Assembly: GCF_001957135.1 (NCBI RefSeq)
Contig: NZ_MPHK01000012.1
Coordinates: 1 to 64,000 of the forward strand
Length of the DNA: 64,000 bases
Direction of reading: 5' to 3'
Source: Shewanella sp. UCD-KL21
GTDB taxonomy: Bacteria > Pseudomonadota > Gammaproteobacteria > Enterobacterales > Shewanellaceae
The notes under the pieces were generated by a model. That model was given only the letters and a program-made list of their open reading frames with translations. It was not told where the DNA came from and searched no databases. The position numbers were made by a program, and so were the translations under genes. The first letter of the stretch is position 1. Each line of letters opens with the position of its first letter. Positions 54,698 through 63,938 of this stretch are shown here, in pieces.

Positions 54698-55700
54698 CAA
54701 ATATCAACAAGTGCAGTTAAGCCATGGCGGCGGTGGTAAAGAGATGAACAGTTTAATTACTGATATGTTCTTTAAAGCTTTTTCAAATCCAATTTTGGAG
54801 TCTCAAGAAGATGCTGCAGATTTAAATTTAACCGGCCATTGTGCATTTACTACCGACTCTTTTACTGTTGAGCCTTTATTTTTTGCTGGTGGTGATATCG
54901 GCAAACTGGCTGTGGCTGGCACAGTTAATGATTTAGCCATGATGGCAGCGCAGCCAGAATATTTAAGCTGTAGCTTTATAATTGAAGAAGGCTTTGCCAT
55001 TAAAGATCTGAATACCATAGTGCAAAGTATGGCCACCGAATTACATAAATCTGGTGCACGTATTGTCTGTGGTGATACCAAAGTGGTGCCTAAAGGCTGC
55101 GCTGACGGCATATTTATTAATACCTCAGGTGTGGGCCGAATTTTAAAACCCGGCATCTCAGTTAAAAACCTGCAACAAGGTGACGCTATTATCGTATCCC
55201 GAGACATTGGAAGGCACGGCGCCGCCATTTTAATGGCACGTGATAGCTTATCTTTAGAGTCCGAACTCACCAGTGATTGCGCCACTCTCTGGCCCATAGT
55301 CGAGCAACTTATTGCAGCGAATATCGACATCCATGCCATGAGAGATGCCACTCGTGGCGGCCTATCTGCGGTATTAAATGAATGGGCCAATGCATCTGCT
55401 GTTGGCATTGAAGTGGATGAGAAATTAATTCCAATATCGCCACAAGTCCAAGGCCTGTGTGAACTTTATGGTTTTGAAGCCTTTGATTTAGCCAATGAAG
55501 GCACCTTTATCATCGCCCTGCCACAGGCGCTAGCTGAGCAAGCTTTGACTATCATGAAGCAGTATTGCCACTGCGATCAAGCCTGCATTATTGGCAATGT
55601 GACAGATCAACACCTTGGCAAGGTCGTATTAACCACACCATGGGGTAGTAGCCGCTATTTAGATGTCCCCCAAGGTGAGCTACTACCAAGGATTTGCTAA
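54687..55700 (+). CDS. hypE: Carbamoyl dehydratase HypE
   Basis: Dehydrates the carbamoyl group on its C-terminal cysteine to thiocyanate. The 337-aa PurM-like protein begins with SHGGGGKEM and ends PRIC, the invariant acceptor Cys. ATP-binding residues are in [10 protein letters not shown] and [18 protein letters not shown]. The ATG overlaps hypD by 11 bases. Confidence 0.97.
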   Translation: MPANKYQQVQLSHGGGGKEMNSLITDMFFKAFSNPILESQEDAADLNLTGHCAFTTDSFTVEPLFFAGGDIGKLAVAGTVNDLAMMAAQPEYLSCSFIIEEGFAIKDLNTIVQSMATELHKSGARIVCGDTKVVPKGCADGIFINTSGVGRILKPGISVKNLQQGDAIIVSRDIGRHGAAILMARDSLSLESELTSDCATLWPIVEQLIAANIDIHAMRDATRGGLSAVLNEWANASAVGIEVDEKLIPISPQVQGLCELYGFEAFDLANEGTFIIALPQALAEQALTIMKQYCHCDQACIIGNVTDQHLGKVVLTTPWGSSRYLDVPQGELLPRIC

Positions 55701-56047
55701 TGCATGAGTATTCGATTGTGATGTCATTATTGGAGCAAATAGAGCAGTTAGCGGCCCAAAATCAAGCCAATGAAATCGTCAGAGTACAGATTAAAGTTGG
55801 AGTTTTAAGTGGCGTTGAGCCTCATTTATTGGCCACGGCATTTGAAACATTCAAACTTGAAGGAATTTGCCACAACGCCTTGCTGGATATGAATATACAA
55901 GCGTTAATCATTCACTGCCGCCAATGTGATACCCAATCAGAATTAACCGAACGTAATATTGTTTGCCCCAAATGTTTAAGTACCAATACTCAGGTAATTG
56001 ATGGTGAGCAGATGCTGTTAATGCAACTAGAAATGAATACCGATTAA
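55700..56047 (+). CDS. hypA: Nickel metallochaperone HypA
   Basis: A 115-aa nickel chaperone. MHEYSIV gives the N-terminal nickel ligands (Met1, His2), which fixes the ATG at 55700; the longer frame from 55694 is not used. The zinc site is CRQCDTQ...CPKC. Its start shares an A with the hypE stop (TAATG). Confidence 0.96.
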   Translation: MHEYSIVMSLLEQIEQLAAQNQANEIVRVQIKVGVLSGVEPHLLATAFETFKLEGICHNALLDMNIQALIIHCRQCDTQSELTERNIVCPKCLSTNTQVIDGEQMLLMQLEMNTD

Positions 56048-56105
56048 AGCTCAATTTGTAAAAACTGTTATTAACCAATTAAAAAGAATTAGAGAGGAAC
56101 TAACA

Positions 56106-56270
56106 ATGAAAACGAAACTAACCGCAATGCTAATGGCTGCATCCCCTACTCTTGCATTGGCCCACGAAGGTCATGGCGCAGTGGGACTTTTTCATCATCT
56201 GTATGAACTCGCACCTGCTATTGCATTAGTAGCCATTGTCGCCTTAGTTATTTATAACAAAACGCGATAA
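56106..56270 (+). CDS. His-rich single-TM small protein after hypA
   Basis: A 54-aa ORF found by reading the gap. MKTKLTAMLMAASPTLALA is a signal peptide, followed by HEGHGAVGLFHHLYELAP and a TM helix (AIALVAIVALVIYNKTR). The ATG follows GAGAGGAACTAACA, 58 bp after hypA and before the operon terminator, so it is probably co-transcribed. Four histidines in a metal-binding-like cluster beside a nickel enzyme operon suggest a metal-related envelope role, as in HupE-type proteins. This is inference; the family is not identified. Confidence 0.75.
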   Translation: MKTKLTAMLMAASPTLALAHEGHGAVGLFHHLYELAPAIALVAIVALVIYNKTR

Positions 56271-56740
56271 CTTGCATAAACAGCACTTATTTTAAACAGC
56301 ACTTATTTAAGACAGCACTTATTAAAACAAAAGTCACTAACTACCAAGCCAAAAGTCACTTGGTCAATATGAGTTAGCCAGTTACTGCAAGCTTACTTTT
56401 AATGCTATCCATTGAGCGCTCCCCACTGCGCTCAATGGATAGCTTTTTTCGACTTATCAACCAGCCCCACAAACATGGCTAATTTATCTGGCAATAAAGC
56501 CAAGCCGCCTTAACGATTAATCCTTAGCAGTCGTGGTTAAAAATAAATCCCCAGCAGTGCAACGGTCTATCAAGCTTAAAACGATATTTAGCCGTCTGTT
56601 TTGTGCTGTTTATGTCATTCTTAAGGCTAATTTGTTCATAAAACCATCTAAAAATGCTAGTTCACGCTTATAAATCGGCTTTGTTTAGCTTAAGGTAATA
56701 TTTCACCAAGACCACAAGTTAACTGATCCAAGGATGTACT
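56271..56740. other. Intergenic region after the hya-hyp cluster
   Basis: 470 bases. It contains three imperfect direct repeats of AACAGCACTTATTT near 56278-56325, AAAAGTCACT twice (56331 and 56349), the strong terminator at 56404-56449 and then the DUF1800 promoter region. No gene seen. Confidence 0.5.
56404..56449 (+). terminator. Terminator of the hydrogenase operon
   Basis: A perfect 16-bp stem (GCTATCCATTGAGCGC with its complement) around TCCCCACT, followed by a run of six T. It lies 134 bp after the His-rich small gene. Confidence 0.92.
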
Positions 56741-58147
56741 ATGTCAGCAGCTGCAATAATTGCCACTAACAGATTTGGACTTGGCGCGAGGCCAAACGAA
56801 CTCTCCCTAGCGACTAACGATCCTAAAGCCTATTTAGTGAAACAATTGGTGATCCCAGAGTTTGAAGCAACCGAGTTCAACTCTGACGAAATAATTCGTC
56901 AAGTGAGTGAATTTTTAAGACAAGAGCAACTAGCAAAAAAAAACCGTCAAACTGAAAATATGATGTCCATGCAAGGTCAATCTAATTCAAATAAAGGCAA
57001 CAATAAAAAGAAATTTAACGGGCCAAAGCCACTGCCGCCGCACAAACAAGCCTATTACCAGCTAACAGCCAGTGCATTTAATAGCGCAATCAATTCTCCA
57101 AACTCATTAAGCTGGCGTTTATTACAGTTTTTTTCAAATCACTTTAGTGTCACGGTCAGTGGACGAGTGATGACAGCACTTGCCGCCACATTAGAACGTG
57201 AAGCCATAGCGCCAAATTTATTAGGATCATTTGAAGACATGCTACAGGCGGTATCCAGTCATCCTGCCATGATACGTTATCTCAATAATGAAAAGTCGTT
57301 CGGCGCCAATTCCCCTCTTGGCAAGCGAGGCAAAGGGTTAAATGAAAATTTAGCTCGAGAAATCCTCGAACTGCACACCCTTGGGGTTAATGGTGGTTAC
57401 ACACAAGCTGATGTCATTGAGCTAGCAAACGGAATTAGCGGTTGGAGCATTGCCAACCCCAGAAAAGATAATGCCACAGGTTTTATCTATCGAGTCAATG
57501 GCCATGAGCCAGGTGCCAGAACCCTACTCGGTAAACAATATCCTGCCGCACAAGATAATGCCTCTGGCGTAAAACAGGGGCAAGCAATGCTGGCTGATAT
57601 TGCCAAACAGCCCCAAACTGCAACCCACCTGTGCTATAAAATTGCTAAATATTTTATAAGTGATAATCCTTCTGAATCACTACAAAAAAAACTCGTTGAA
57701 ACATGGACACAAACTGATGGCAACATCAAACAAGTCATGCTGACCTTAATTAATGCAGAGGAGTCTTGGCAGCCTGAACTGCAGAAGTTTAAAACCCCAG
57801 TTGAACATGTCATCTCTAGTTACCGCGCAGTTGATCAGCCTGTCACTAACATGCAAAAGTTACTGAAGCAGTTAGGTGAAATGGGTCAACAGCCTTTTAA
57901 AGCGGGCTCACCTGAGGGCTTTGGCGATCTAGAACCAGACTGGAACAGTGCTAATGCATTAATGACCAAAATCAACTGGACCACGCAATTTGCTACCTCG
58001 CAACGAGATTCTGATACAGCTCAGACAATTAATACCGTATATGGCAACTCATTATCTGAATTATCATTTAATACCATTACCCGTGCAGAAAGTCGTGAAC
58101 AAGCTTTAGCGTTATTATTACTTAGCCCTGAGTTCTTAAGGAGATAG
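56741..58147 (+). CDS. DUF1800 family protein
   Basis: A 468-aa protein of the DUF1800 family. It has the NRFGLGARP opening, NFS/FSNHFSVTVSG, the conserved LARE...ELHTLGVNGGYTQADV segment and a GWSIA motif. There is no obvious signal peptide in this copy; others in the family are exported. DUF1800 genes are paired with DUF1501 in many bacteria. Function is unknown. A Gln/Asn/Lys-rich linker (about 72-100) is low complexity. The ATG follows AAGGATGTACT. Confidence 0.85.
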   Translation: MSAAAIIATNRFGLGARPNELSLATNDPKAYLVKQLVIPEFEATEFNSDEIIRQVSEFLRQEQLAKKNRQTENMMSMQGQSNSNKGNNKKKFNGPKPLPPHKQAYYQLTASAFNSAINSPNSLSWRLLQFFSNHFSVTVSGRVMTALAATLEREAIAPNLLGSFEDMLQAVSSHPAMIRYLNNEKSFGANSPLGKRGKGLNENLAREILELHTLGVNGGYTQADVIELANGISGWSIANPRKDNATGFIYRVNGHEPGARTLLGKQYPAAQDNASGVKQGQAMLADIAKQPQTATHLCYKIAKYFISDNPSESLQKKLVETWTQTDGNIKQVMLTLINAEESWQPELQKFKTPVEHVISSYRAVDQPVTNMQKLLKQLGEMGQQPFKAGSPEGFGDLEPDWNSANALMTKINWTTQFATSQRDSDTAQTINTVYGNSLSELSFNTITRAESREQALALLLLSPEFLRR

Positions 58148-58148
58148 C

Positions 58149-59318
58149 ATGCAACGTCGTGAATTTATTAAAGGGATCGGTGCCAGTTTAGTGATGTTAA
58201 GCAGCGGCCTAGCGCCTAGCCCAGTTGCCATTGCAAAATCCGCATCCTCAGCTAACACTCAAACTAAAAAGAATATCGTCTGGGTCATACTGCGCGGCGC
58301 ACTCGACCCCTTGCATACCATAGTGCCAGTTAATGAGCCTAACTTTTCGCAATTAAGGCCCACGCTAGCCGGTAATGTCGCCAATTCAAAACTCCTGTTA
58401 AACCCACAATTTAGTTTAAATCCAGTATTAACCAATATGCATCAGTGGTATCTCGACAAGCAACTGTTACCTATTGTGGCAGTATCGTCTGGCTACCCTG
58501 AGCGGTCACATTTTGCTGGACAAGACTTTTTAGAAAGCGGCGGCGAACTTAAAGAGCTTGAGTCTGGTTGGTTAGGACGAGCCATAAGTGCTTCACTAGA
58601 TAATAGAAACAATAATGCTATCGCCATTTCAAACGCTGTTCCCATCAGTTTACGCGGTAGTGATCGAGTTAATACTTGGTATCCCACTAAAGGAAAGCCA
58701 GCTGATGAAGATATTTATCAGCAGTTAGCTCTGTTATACCAACAAGACACAAAATTATCTCAAAACCTGATGGACGGCATTTCATTAAAAGAAATGGCCA
58801 TGGCCGGAGGTAGTAATAACAGTCGTAAATTTGCCGCTTTAGCTCAAGCCTGCGGTAATTTTTTAACCCAAAGTGATGAAATAGATTGCGCCATGTTAGA
58901 GATGGGCGGCTGGGATACCCATAGCAACCAACATAGTCGCCTCAAGCGGCAATTAAGCCAATTAGATAATGGCCTTGAAGCACTTAAAAGCGCGTTAGCC
59001 GATCAATGGCAACATACCGTGGTAATCGTGGCGACCGAGTTTGGCCGTACGGTGAAAGAAAATGGCACCTATGGCACCGATCATGGCACTGGTAGCGCTA
59101 TGTTTATCGCTGGTGGCGCGGTAAAAGGCGGTAAAGTCTTAGGGCAATGGCCGGGGCTTAAACCTGAGCAGTTGTTTCAAAAACGCGATTTGCAACCCAC
59201 CACAAATAGCTTTAGCTGGATAACCACAGTGATGCAGCAACATTGGCAACTAACAACCGAAGAGATTAATCAGATACTGCCCCATAATCCGCCCTATGAT
59301 GTTCCTATCATTAGCTAA
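58149..59318 (+). CDS. DUF1501 family protein, Tat-exported
   Basis: A 389-aa protein starting with RREFIKGIGASLVMLSSGLA, a Tat signal. DUF1501 members are related to the alkaline-phosphatase/sulfatase superfamily; here EMGGWDTHSNQ and TEFGRTVKENG...GTDHGTGSAM are the family motifs. It starts 2 bp after the DUF1800 stop with AAGGAG inside that gene. The pair is always translated together, implying a shared extracytoplasmic role that is not known. Confidence 0.87.
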   Translation: MQRREFIKGIGASLVMLSSGLAPSPVAIAKSASSANTQTKKNIVWVILRGALDPLHTIVPVNEPNFSQLRPTLAGNVANSKLLLNPQFSLNPVLTNMHQWYLDKQLLPIVAVSSGYPERSHFAGQDFLESGGELKELESGWLGRAISASLDNRNNNAIAISNAVPISLRGSDRVNTWYPTKGKPADEDIYQQLALLYQQDTKLSQNLMDGISLKEMAMAGGSNNSRKFAALAQACGNFLTQSDEIDCAMLEMGGWDTHSNQHSRLKRQLSQLDNGLEALKSALADQWQHTVVIVATEFGRTVKENGTYGTDHGTGSAMFIAGGAVKGGKVLGQWPGLKPEQLFQKRDLQPTTNSFSWITTVMQQHWQLTTEEINQILPHNPPYDVPIIS

Positions 59319-59341
59319 ACCCGTAACAATACAATCCATAT

Positions 59342-59377
59342 AAAAATGCCTGACTTATTGCTAAGTCAGGCATTTTT
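59342..59377. terminator. Bidirectional terminator between DUF1501 and pgm
   Basis: AAAAATGCCTGACTTA, a TTGC loop and TAAGTCAGGCATTTTT form a perfect 16-bp stem with A/T tails on both strands between convergent genes. Confidence 0.93.
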
Positions 59378-59409
59378 TATCTAAGGCTATTAACCCATTG
59401 GTTTAAACT

Positions 59410-61050
59410 TTAGGCTTTTAACGCACTATCAATCATTACTTGCGCCTGACTGATAATTTCAGCTAAATGCGCCTCACTGACAAAGCTTTCAGCATAAATT
59501 TTAAATAATGCTTCAGTGCCAGATGGACGCGCGGCAAACCAGCCATTTTCAGTGGTGACTTTTATGCCGCCAATTGCCGCATTGTTACCTGGCGCATGAG
59601 ATAAAATAGCGGTAATGGTTTCACCAGCAAGGACGGTATCGGTAAAACTATCTGACGATAGAGTCTCAAACTTGGCCTTTTTCTTCAGGCTGATAGGGCT
59701 ATCGATACGGGTATAGTAACTCTTACCAAATTGCTCAGTTAATTCTACATAACGCTGTGCAGGCGTTTTACCTGTTACGGCTAAAATTTCAGCGGCTAAT
59801 AAAGCTAGAATAAAACCGTCTTTATCGGTACACCAAGTAGAACCATCTTTATTTAAAAAGGCAGCGCCGGCACTTTCTTCACCACCAAACGCAATACTGC
59901 TGTTGGCAAGACCGTCAACAAACCATTTAAAGCCCACTGGGACTTCTAAACAATGTCGTTGGTGTGATTGACAAATTCTGTCGATAATTGCACTTGATAC
60001 TAAGGTTTTACCAATGGCTAAGTCTGCCGCCCAATCTTTGCGGTAAGTCAGCAAGTAATCAATAGCGACAGCAAGGTAATGGTTTGGGTTCATTAATCCA
60101 AAACCTGGGCAAACAATACCGTGACGATCGTAATCTGGATCATTACCAACACAGACATCAAAGTTTTCACTATGGGCTAATAACCCTGCCATGGCATAAG
60201 GTGATGAACAATCCATGCGGATTTTGCCATCTTTATCTAATGGCATAAAACCAAAGCTTGGATCGACTTTTTCATTCACTAAGGTAATGTCTAAACCATA
60301 TTGCTCAGCAATGTGGGACCAATAGTAAATACCTGAGCCACCCAATGGATCGACACCAATTTTAATTTTAGCTTTGGCAATGGCTTCTAGATCAATAACC
60401 TTGCTTAGTGCATTAACATAAGGGGCGATAAAATCAACTTCATCAATCCAGCCTGACTCTACAGCAGTACCGTAATTGACTTTTTTAACGCCATTTAATT
60501 GATTCGCTAAATACTCATTGGCAGCGGCTTCAATTTGTTTGGTGATCTCGCCTTCTGCAGGTCCACCATGGGGCGGATTATATTTAATGCCGCCATCTTG
60601 AGGCGGATTATGGGACGGAGTAATAATAAGACCGTCAGTGAGATCGCCGCCATTAACATTGGCACTCACAATAGTTTGCGAGACAACCGGTGTTGGGGTA
60701 AAACCGTCATCCTTTTGGACTTTTACAGCGACTTGGTTAGCTGTAAGTACTTCAAGCACTGACATATAAGCTGCGTACGATAAAGCGTGGGTGTCAAAAC
60801 CGACTATCATAGGGCCGGTGATACCTGCTTGTTGACGATAATCAACCACAGCCTGAGTAATGGCCCAAATATGATTTTGGTTAAAACTGACCTTAAGTGA
60901 ACTGCCGCGATGCCCTGATGTACCAAAAGTCACTTTTTGCTGCACATCTTCAACATTAGGGACGATTCGGTAATAGTGGCTCATCAATTTGGGTAAATTA
61001 ATCAAATCCTGTTGTATTGCTACAGTCCCTGCTCTGTCATGAATTGCCAC
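59410..61050 (-). CDS. pgm: Phosphoglucomutase
   Basis: Interconverts glucose-1- and glucose-6-phosphate. From the proposed start the product is 546 aa, identical in length to E. coli Pgm. KFGTSGHRGSS-type start region (VTFGTSGHRGSS), the phosphoserine loop TPSHNPPQDGG and the metal-binding DPDYDRHG are present. The start is a GTG at 61050 (VAIHDRAG...) behind AGGGAG; the frame is open 27 codons upstream, but that segment overlaps the seqA end and lacks a ribosome-binding site. It lies 34 bp after seqA, as in E. coli. Confidence 0.93.
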   Translation of the reverse strand: MAIHDRAGTVAIQQDLINLPKLMSHYYRIVPNVEDVQQKVTFGTSGHRGSSLKVSFNQNHIWAITQAVVDYRQQAGITGPMIVGFDTHALSYAAYMSVLEVLTANQVAVKVQKDDGFTPTPVVSQTIVSANVNGGDLTDGLIITPSHNPPQDGGIKYNPPHGGPAEGEITKQIEAAANEYLANQLNGVKKVNYGTAVESGWIDEVDFIAPYVNALSKVIDLEAIAKAKIKIGVDPLGGSGIYYWSHIAEQYGLDITLVNEKVDPSFGFMPLDKDGKIRMDCSSPYAMAGLLAHSENFDVCVGNDPDYDRHGIVCPGFGLMNPNHYLAVAIDYLLTYRKDWAADLAIGKTLVSSAIIDRICQSHQRHCLEVPVGFKWFVDGLANSSIAFGGEESAGAAFLNKDGSTWCTDKDGFILALLAAEILAVTGKTPAQRYVELTEQFGKSYYTRIDSPISLKKKAKFETLSSDSFTDTVLAGETITAILSHAPGNNAAIGGIKVTTENGWFAARPSGTEALFKIYAESFVSEAHLAEIISQAQVMIDSALKA

Positions 61051-61084
61051 GGCATACTCCCTATTTAGTAAATTAAAACTTGTG

Positions 61085-61678
61085 TTAAATTCTTTCGGCA
61101 ATTGATTGTGCCAGCTCTTCGTTACAGCCAAGTTGTACTAATACTTCTGACAAAATAGTACGTTTTTTAGCGGTGTTATTATTAGTGGTAACCCAATAAC
61201 CGCTGTTACCGATCTCCTTCGGATTGGCAGACTGGCTGGCTTTTAATAATTCCGCTTTTGAACGGGCAAAATATAAACGACCACGGCCCTGAATTTTTAA
61301 GATTTGATCAAAAGTGGCTGGCGTCATTGCAGAAAGTGACTCGAGCAAAAACATAAAGCGCCCTACTGCGCCTTTTTGCTGAGATAACATATGTTCATGT
61401 ATAACAGTGTTGAAATCCACCTCAGTGTTTACTTCTTCAATTACGGCAGCTTCAGCGACTTCTGGCGTGATAACCTCAGCCTTTACTTTAGCAACACTTA
61501 CAGCACTGGCGGTTTCTAAGCTAGGTTGGCTTATCGCTAAAGGCTCTGCAGGTTCAACTGATTCAATAGAAAGATCCAACAAACGGCGTAAAATATCAGA
61601 TGCACTCTCACCGATGCGCTCTGTTTTACTTGCAATATAACGATAGAGTTCTTCGTCTATCTCAATATATTTACTCAT
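61085..61678 (-). CDS. seqA: Negative regulator of replication initiation SeqA
   Basis: Binds hemimethylated GATC sites and delays re-initiation at oriC. The 197-aa protein has the N-terminal oligomerisation segment MSKYIEIDEELYRYIASKT and the C-terminal DNA-binding domain (LKIQGRGRLYFARS...NPKEIGNSGYWV). The linker (about 55-110) is long and Val/Ala/Glu-rich. The ATG at 61678 is chosen by family start and AAAGGAAGCATTG; the frame is open 48 codons upstream. Its promoter region contains clustered GATC sites. Confidence 0.95.
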   Translation of the reverse strand: MSKYIEIDEELYRYIASKTERIGESASDILRRLLDLSIESVEPAEPLAISQPSLETASAVSVAKVKAEVITPEVAEAAVIEEVNTEVDFNTVIHEHMLSQQKGAVGRFMFLLESLSAMTPATFDQILKIQGRGRLYFARSKAELLKASQSANPKEIGNSGYWVTTNNNTAKKRTILSEVLVQLGCNEELAQSIAERI

Positions 61679-61757
61679 CAATGCTTCCTTTGGTCTTAAT
61701 CTATAGTCAAAAACGTCAAGCCACTTAAGACGGCTAATAATTACCGGTGGCATTTTC

Positions 61758-61775
61758 GATCGATTTAGATCGATC
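61758..61775. promoter_or_regulatory. GATC cluster in the seqA/ybfF intergenic region
   Basis: Three GATC sites (61758, 61768, 61772) within 18 bp, 80-97 bp upstream of seqA. SeqA prefers two or more hemimethylated GATCs on one face; the first two are 10 bp apart. On the plus strand a TATAAT (61780-61785) follows, likely for ybfF. SeqA binding here is inferred. Confidence 0.55.
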
Positions 61776-61972
61776 TCTATATAATGACAGTCTACCCATC
61801 TCACGCCGATGGTAAAGAGCAAAATTTGCTAAATACCTCAAAATTAGTCAATTTCACAGTATCAATGGCACTGTTGGATGCTTTAATGAACATATAGCCA
61901 CTGACTAATTCATTTCAGATCTTGATAATCATCCCCATTTACAGGCAAAATCACGCCTTCGTTGACTTCAAA

Positions 61973-62749
61973 ATGGACATTTCAATGCATTACGTTTCAT
62001 CAGGTACTGGCCCAGCAGTGGTATTAATTCATGGCTTATTTGGTAATTTAGACAACCTGAAAAACCTCGCAAATGCACTGGAAGTAAACCATCAAGTTAT
62101 CCGGGTCGACTTACCTAACCATGGTTTAAGCGAGCATTGGCAATACTTAGATTATCCACGTCTCGCGCAGGCCTGTGTTGATTTACTAGACAGTTTGAAT
62201 CTAACCGAAGCCCATTTTGTTGGCCATTCAATGGGCGGTAAAGTCGCCATGGCTTTAGCGTTATTACATCCTGAAAAAGTCACTAGCTTAGTGGTTGCAG
62301 ATATCGCCCCAGTGGCTTATGAACCACGTCATCAAACCGTATTTGCTGGGTTAACATCCTTAACCCTTGATCAATCCACCAGCAGAAAATCAGCATTAGA
62401 TCATTTAATCAGCGCTGATATTGATTTAGGCACCGCGCAGTTTTTGCTAAAAAACCTGCAGCGAACCGACAAGGGCTTTGAGTGGAAAATGAATCTTGAC
62501 GGTTTAATCGAGAATTATCCGCAAATCATTGCTTGGGATATCGCCGATAAACAATACGATAAGGCCTGTTTCTTTATCCGTGGTGGTGACTCTCAATACG
62601 TGCTTGCAGAGCACACCAACGCCATCATGGCGCAGTTTCCCCGTGTCAGTGCTAAAACCATCAATGGTGCAGGTCATTGGTTACACGCCCAAAAACCTGA
62701 AATATTTAATCGATTAGTTGCTGAGTTTATCGATAGCAATAGCCACTAA
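61973..62749 (+). CDS. ybfF: YbfF-type alpha/beta-hydrolase (esterase)
   Basis: A 258-aa cytoplasmic esterase of the YbfF group. It has the oxyanion HGLFGNLDN, the nucleophile elbow GHSMGGKVA (Ser in HSMGG), and a late catalytic His in GAGHWLHAQKP. The ATG at 61973 matches the family length; a TTG further up (61922) opens the frame, and neither has a strong ribosome-binding site. Divergent from seqA as in E. coli. Confidence 0.9.
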   Translation: MDISMHYVSSGTGPAVVLIHGLFGNLDNLKNLANALEVNHQVIRVDLPNHGLSEHWQYLDYPRLAQACVDLLDSLNLTEAHFVGHSMGGKVAMALALLHPEKVTSLVVADIAPVAYEPRHQTVFAGLTSLTLDQSTSRKSALDHLISADIDLGTAQFLLKNLQRTDKGFEWKMNLDGLIENYPQIIAWDIADKQYDKACFFIRGGDSQYVLAEHTNAIMAQFPRVSAKTINGAGHWLHAQKPEIFNRLVAEFIDSNSH

Positions 62750-62858
62750 TTAAGATGTAAATTTTCATTAATAGAGGCCAACAAATATGGCTCATAGTAT
62801 ATCTATGTGATATATTCCCGCCCTCTTTTAGCCTTAAAGCATTACTAAAGGAAAAAAC

Positions 62859-63080
62859 ATGTTGAATCAGTATATGGATCAAATTGAAACATTAGGTCTA
62901 AACTTGTTTTTTGCTTTAATATTTTTCTTTATTGGTATGGCTATTCACGATGTCCTTAAGCAAGGCCAAGTGCCCAAATTTGGACGTTACATCGTATGGT
63001 TAGTATTATTCCTTGGCTGTGCCGGGTTTGTAGCAAAAGGTATTATTCAGATCACCTGGGAAGGTTCAGGGATCGGTTAA
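62859..63080 (+). CDS. DUF2788 membrane protein
   Basis: A 73-aa protein with two TM helices (LNLFFALIFFFIGMAIHDVL and YIVWLVLFLGCAGFVAKGI). It matches the DUF2788 family found at this position in Shewanella-like genomes. Function unknown. The ATG follows AAAGGAAAAAAC. It is an insertion relative to the E. coli ybfF-ybfE order. Confidence 0.88.
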   Translation: MLNQYMDQIETLGLNLFFALIFFFIGMAIHDVLKQGQVPKFGRYIVWLVLFLGCAGFVAKGIIQITWEGSGIG

Positions 63081-63088
63081 ACAGAACG

Positions 63089-63361
63089 ATGGCAAAAGAA
63101 ACAACAGACAGAACCACCATTGACCTGTTTGCTTCAGAGAAGCGTCGTGGACGTCCTAGAAGCAACCCCTTAAGTCGGGAACAACAGTTAAAGGTCAATA
63201 AGCGCAATCAAATACAACGTGATCGCGCTAACGGATTAAAACGAATAGAGTTAAAGGTGTCACAAGTTTTATATGACGCCTTGAACGAACAAGCATTGGC
63301 CAGTAACATCAGCCGTAGCCAGTTAATCGAATTAATCTTGCAACAACAAATCGACAACTGA
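63089..63361 (+). CDS. ybfE: LexA-regulated protein YbfE-like
   Basis: A 90-aa protein with a ribbon-helix-helix appearance at its C-terminus (RIELKVSQVLYDALNEQALASNISRSQLIELIL) and a basic N-terminus (KRRGRPRSNP). In E. coli the homologue is SOS-regulated; no clear LexA box (CTGTN8ACAG) was seen just upstream. The ATG at 63089 is chosen over an in-frame ATG inside the DUF2788 gene because the family begins MAKE-like. It starts 8 bp after DUF2788. Confidence 0.88.
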   Translation: MAKETTDRTTIDLFASEKRRGRPRSNPLSREQQLKVNKRNQIQRDRANGLKRIELKVSQVLYDALNEQALASNISRSQLIELILQQQIDN

Positions 63362-63410
63362 ACCGTTTTTTTAAATTCGCAAAGCGAACATGATATTTAA
63401 AGGATAGACA

Positions 63411-63938
63411 ATGGCAACTGTAGGTCTTTTTTTCGGTAGTGACACTGGTAATACCGAGGCTGTAGCCAAAATGATCCAGAAGAAGTTGGGTAAAAAAATG
63501 GTCGATGTCAAAGACATCGCCAAAAGTACCAAAGAGCAAATCGCTGAATTCGATTTGATCTTATTTGGTATTCCAACCTGGTATTACGGTGAAGCACAAT
63601 GCGATTGGGATGACTTTTTCCCTGAGCTTGAACAAGTAGACTTCACTGATAAATTAGTCGCAATCTTTGGCTGTGGTGATCAAGAAGATTACGCTGAGTA
63701 CTTCCTTGACGCGATGGGAATGGTTGGTGATATCGTTTCTGAGCGTGGCGGGATCATTATTGGTCATTGGCCAACTGAAGGTTACGACTTTGAAGCATCA
63801 AAAGGCTTAGTTGACGACAAACACTTTATTGGTTTAGGTATTGATGAAGATCGTCAACCAGAACTGACTGAAGAGCGTGTTGACGCTTGGGTTAAGCAAA
63901 TTTATGAAGAAATGTGCTTAGCTGAATTAGAAGACTAA
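63411..63938 (+). CDS. fldA: Flavodoxin I
   Basis: A 175-aa FMN electron carrier. The FMN phosphate loop GSDTGNTEAVAK, the WYYGEAQCDWDDF loop and GCGDQEDYAEYF are all present. It supplies reducing power to biosynthetic radical enzymes, and fur is often the next gene, just beyond the window. The ATG follows AAAGGATAGACA. Confidence 0.96.
   Translation: MATVGLFFGSDTGNTEAVAKMIQKKLGKKMVDVKDIAKSTKEQIAEFDLILFGIPTWYYGEAQCDWDDFFPELEQVDFTDKLVAIFGCGDQEDYAEYFLDAMGMVGDIVSERGGIIIGHWPTEGYDFEASKGLVDDKHFIGLGIDEDRQPELTEERVDAWVKQIYEEMCLAELED

Noticed and set aside
54803..55408. 201-codon ORF antisense to hypE
   Set aside because: It lies wholly inside hypE on the opposite strand and is a shadow of its codon pattern; no family resemblance.
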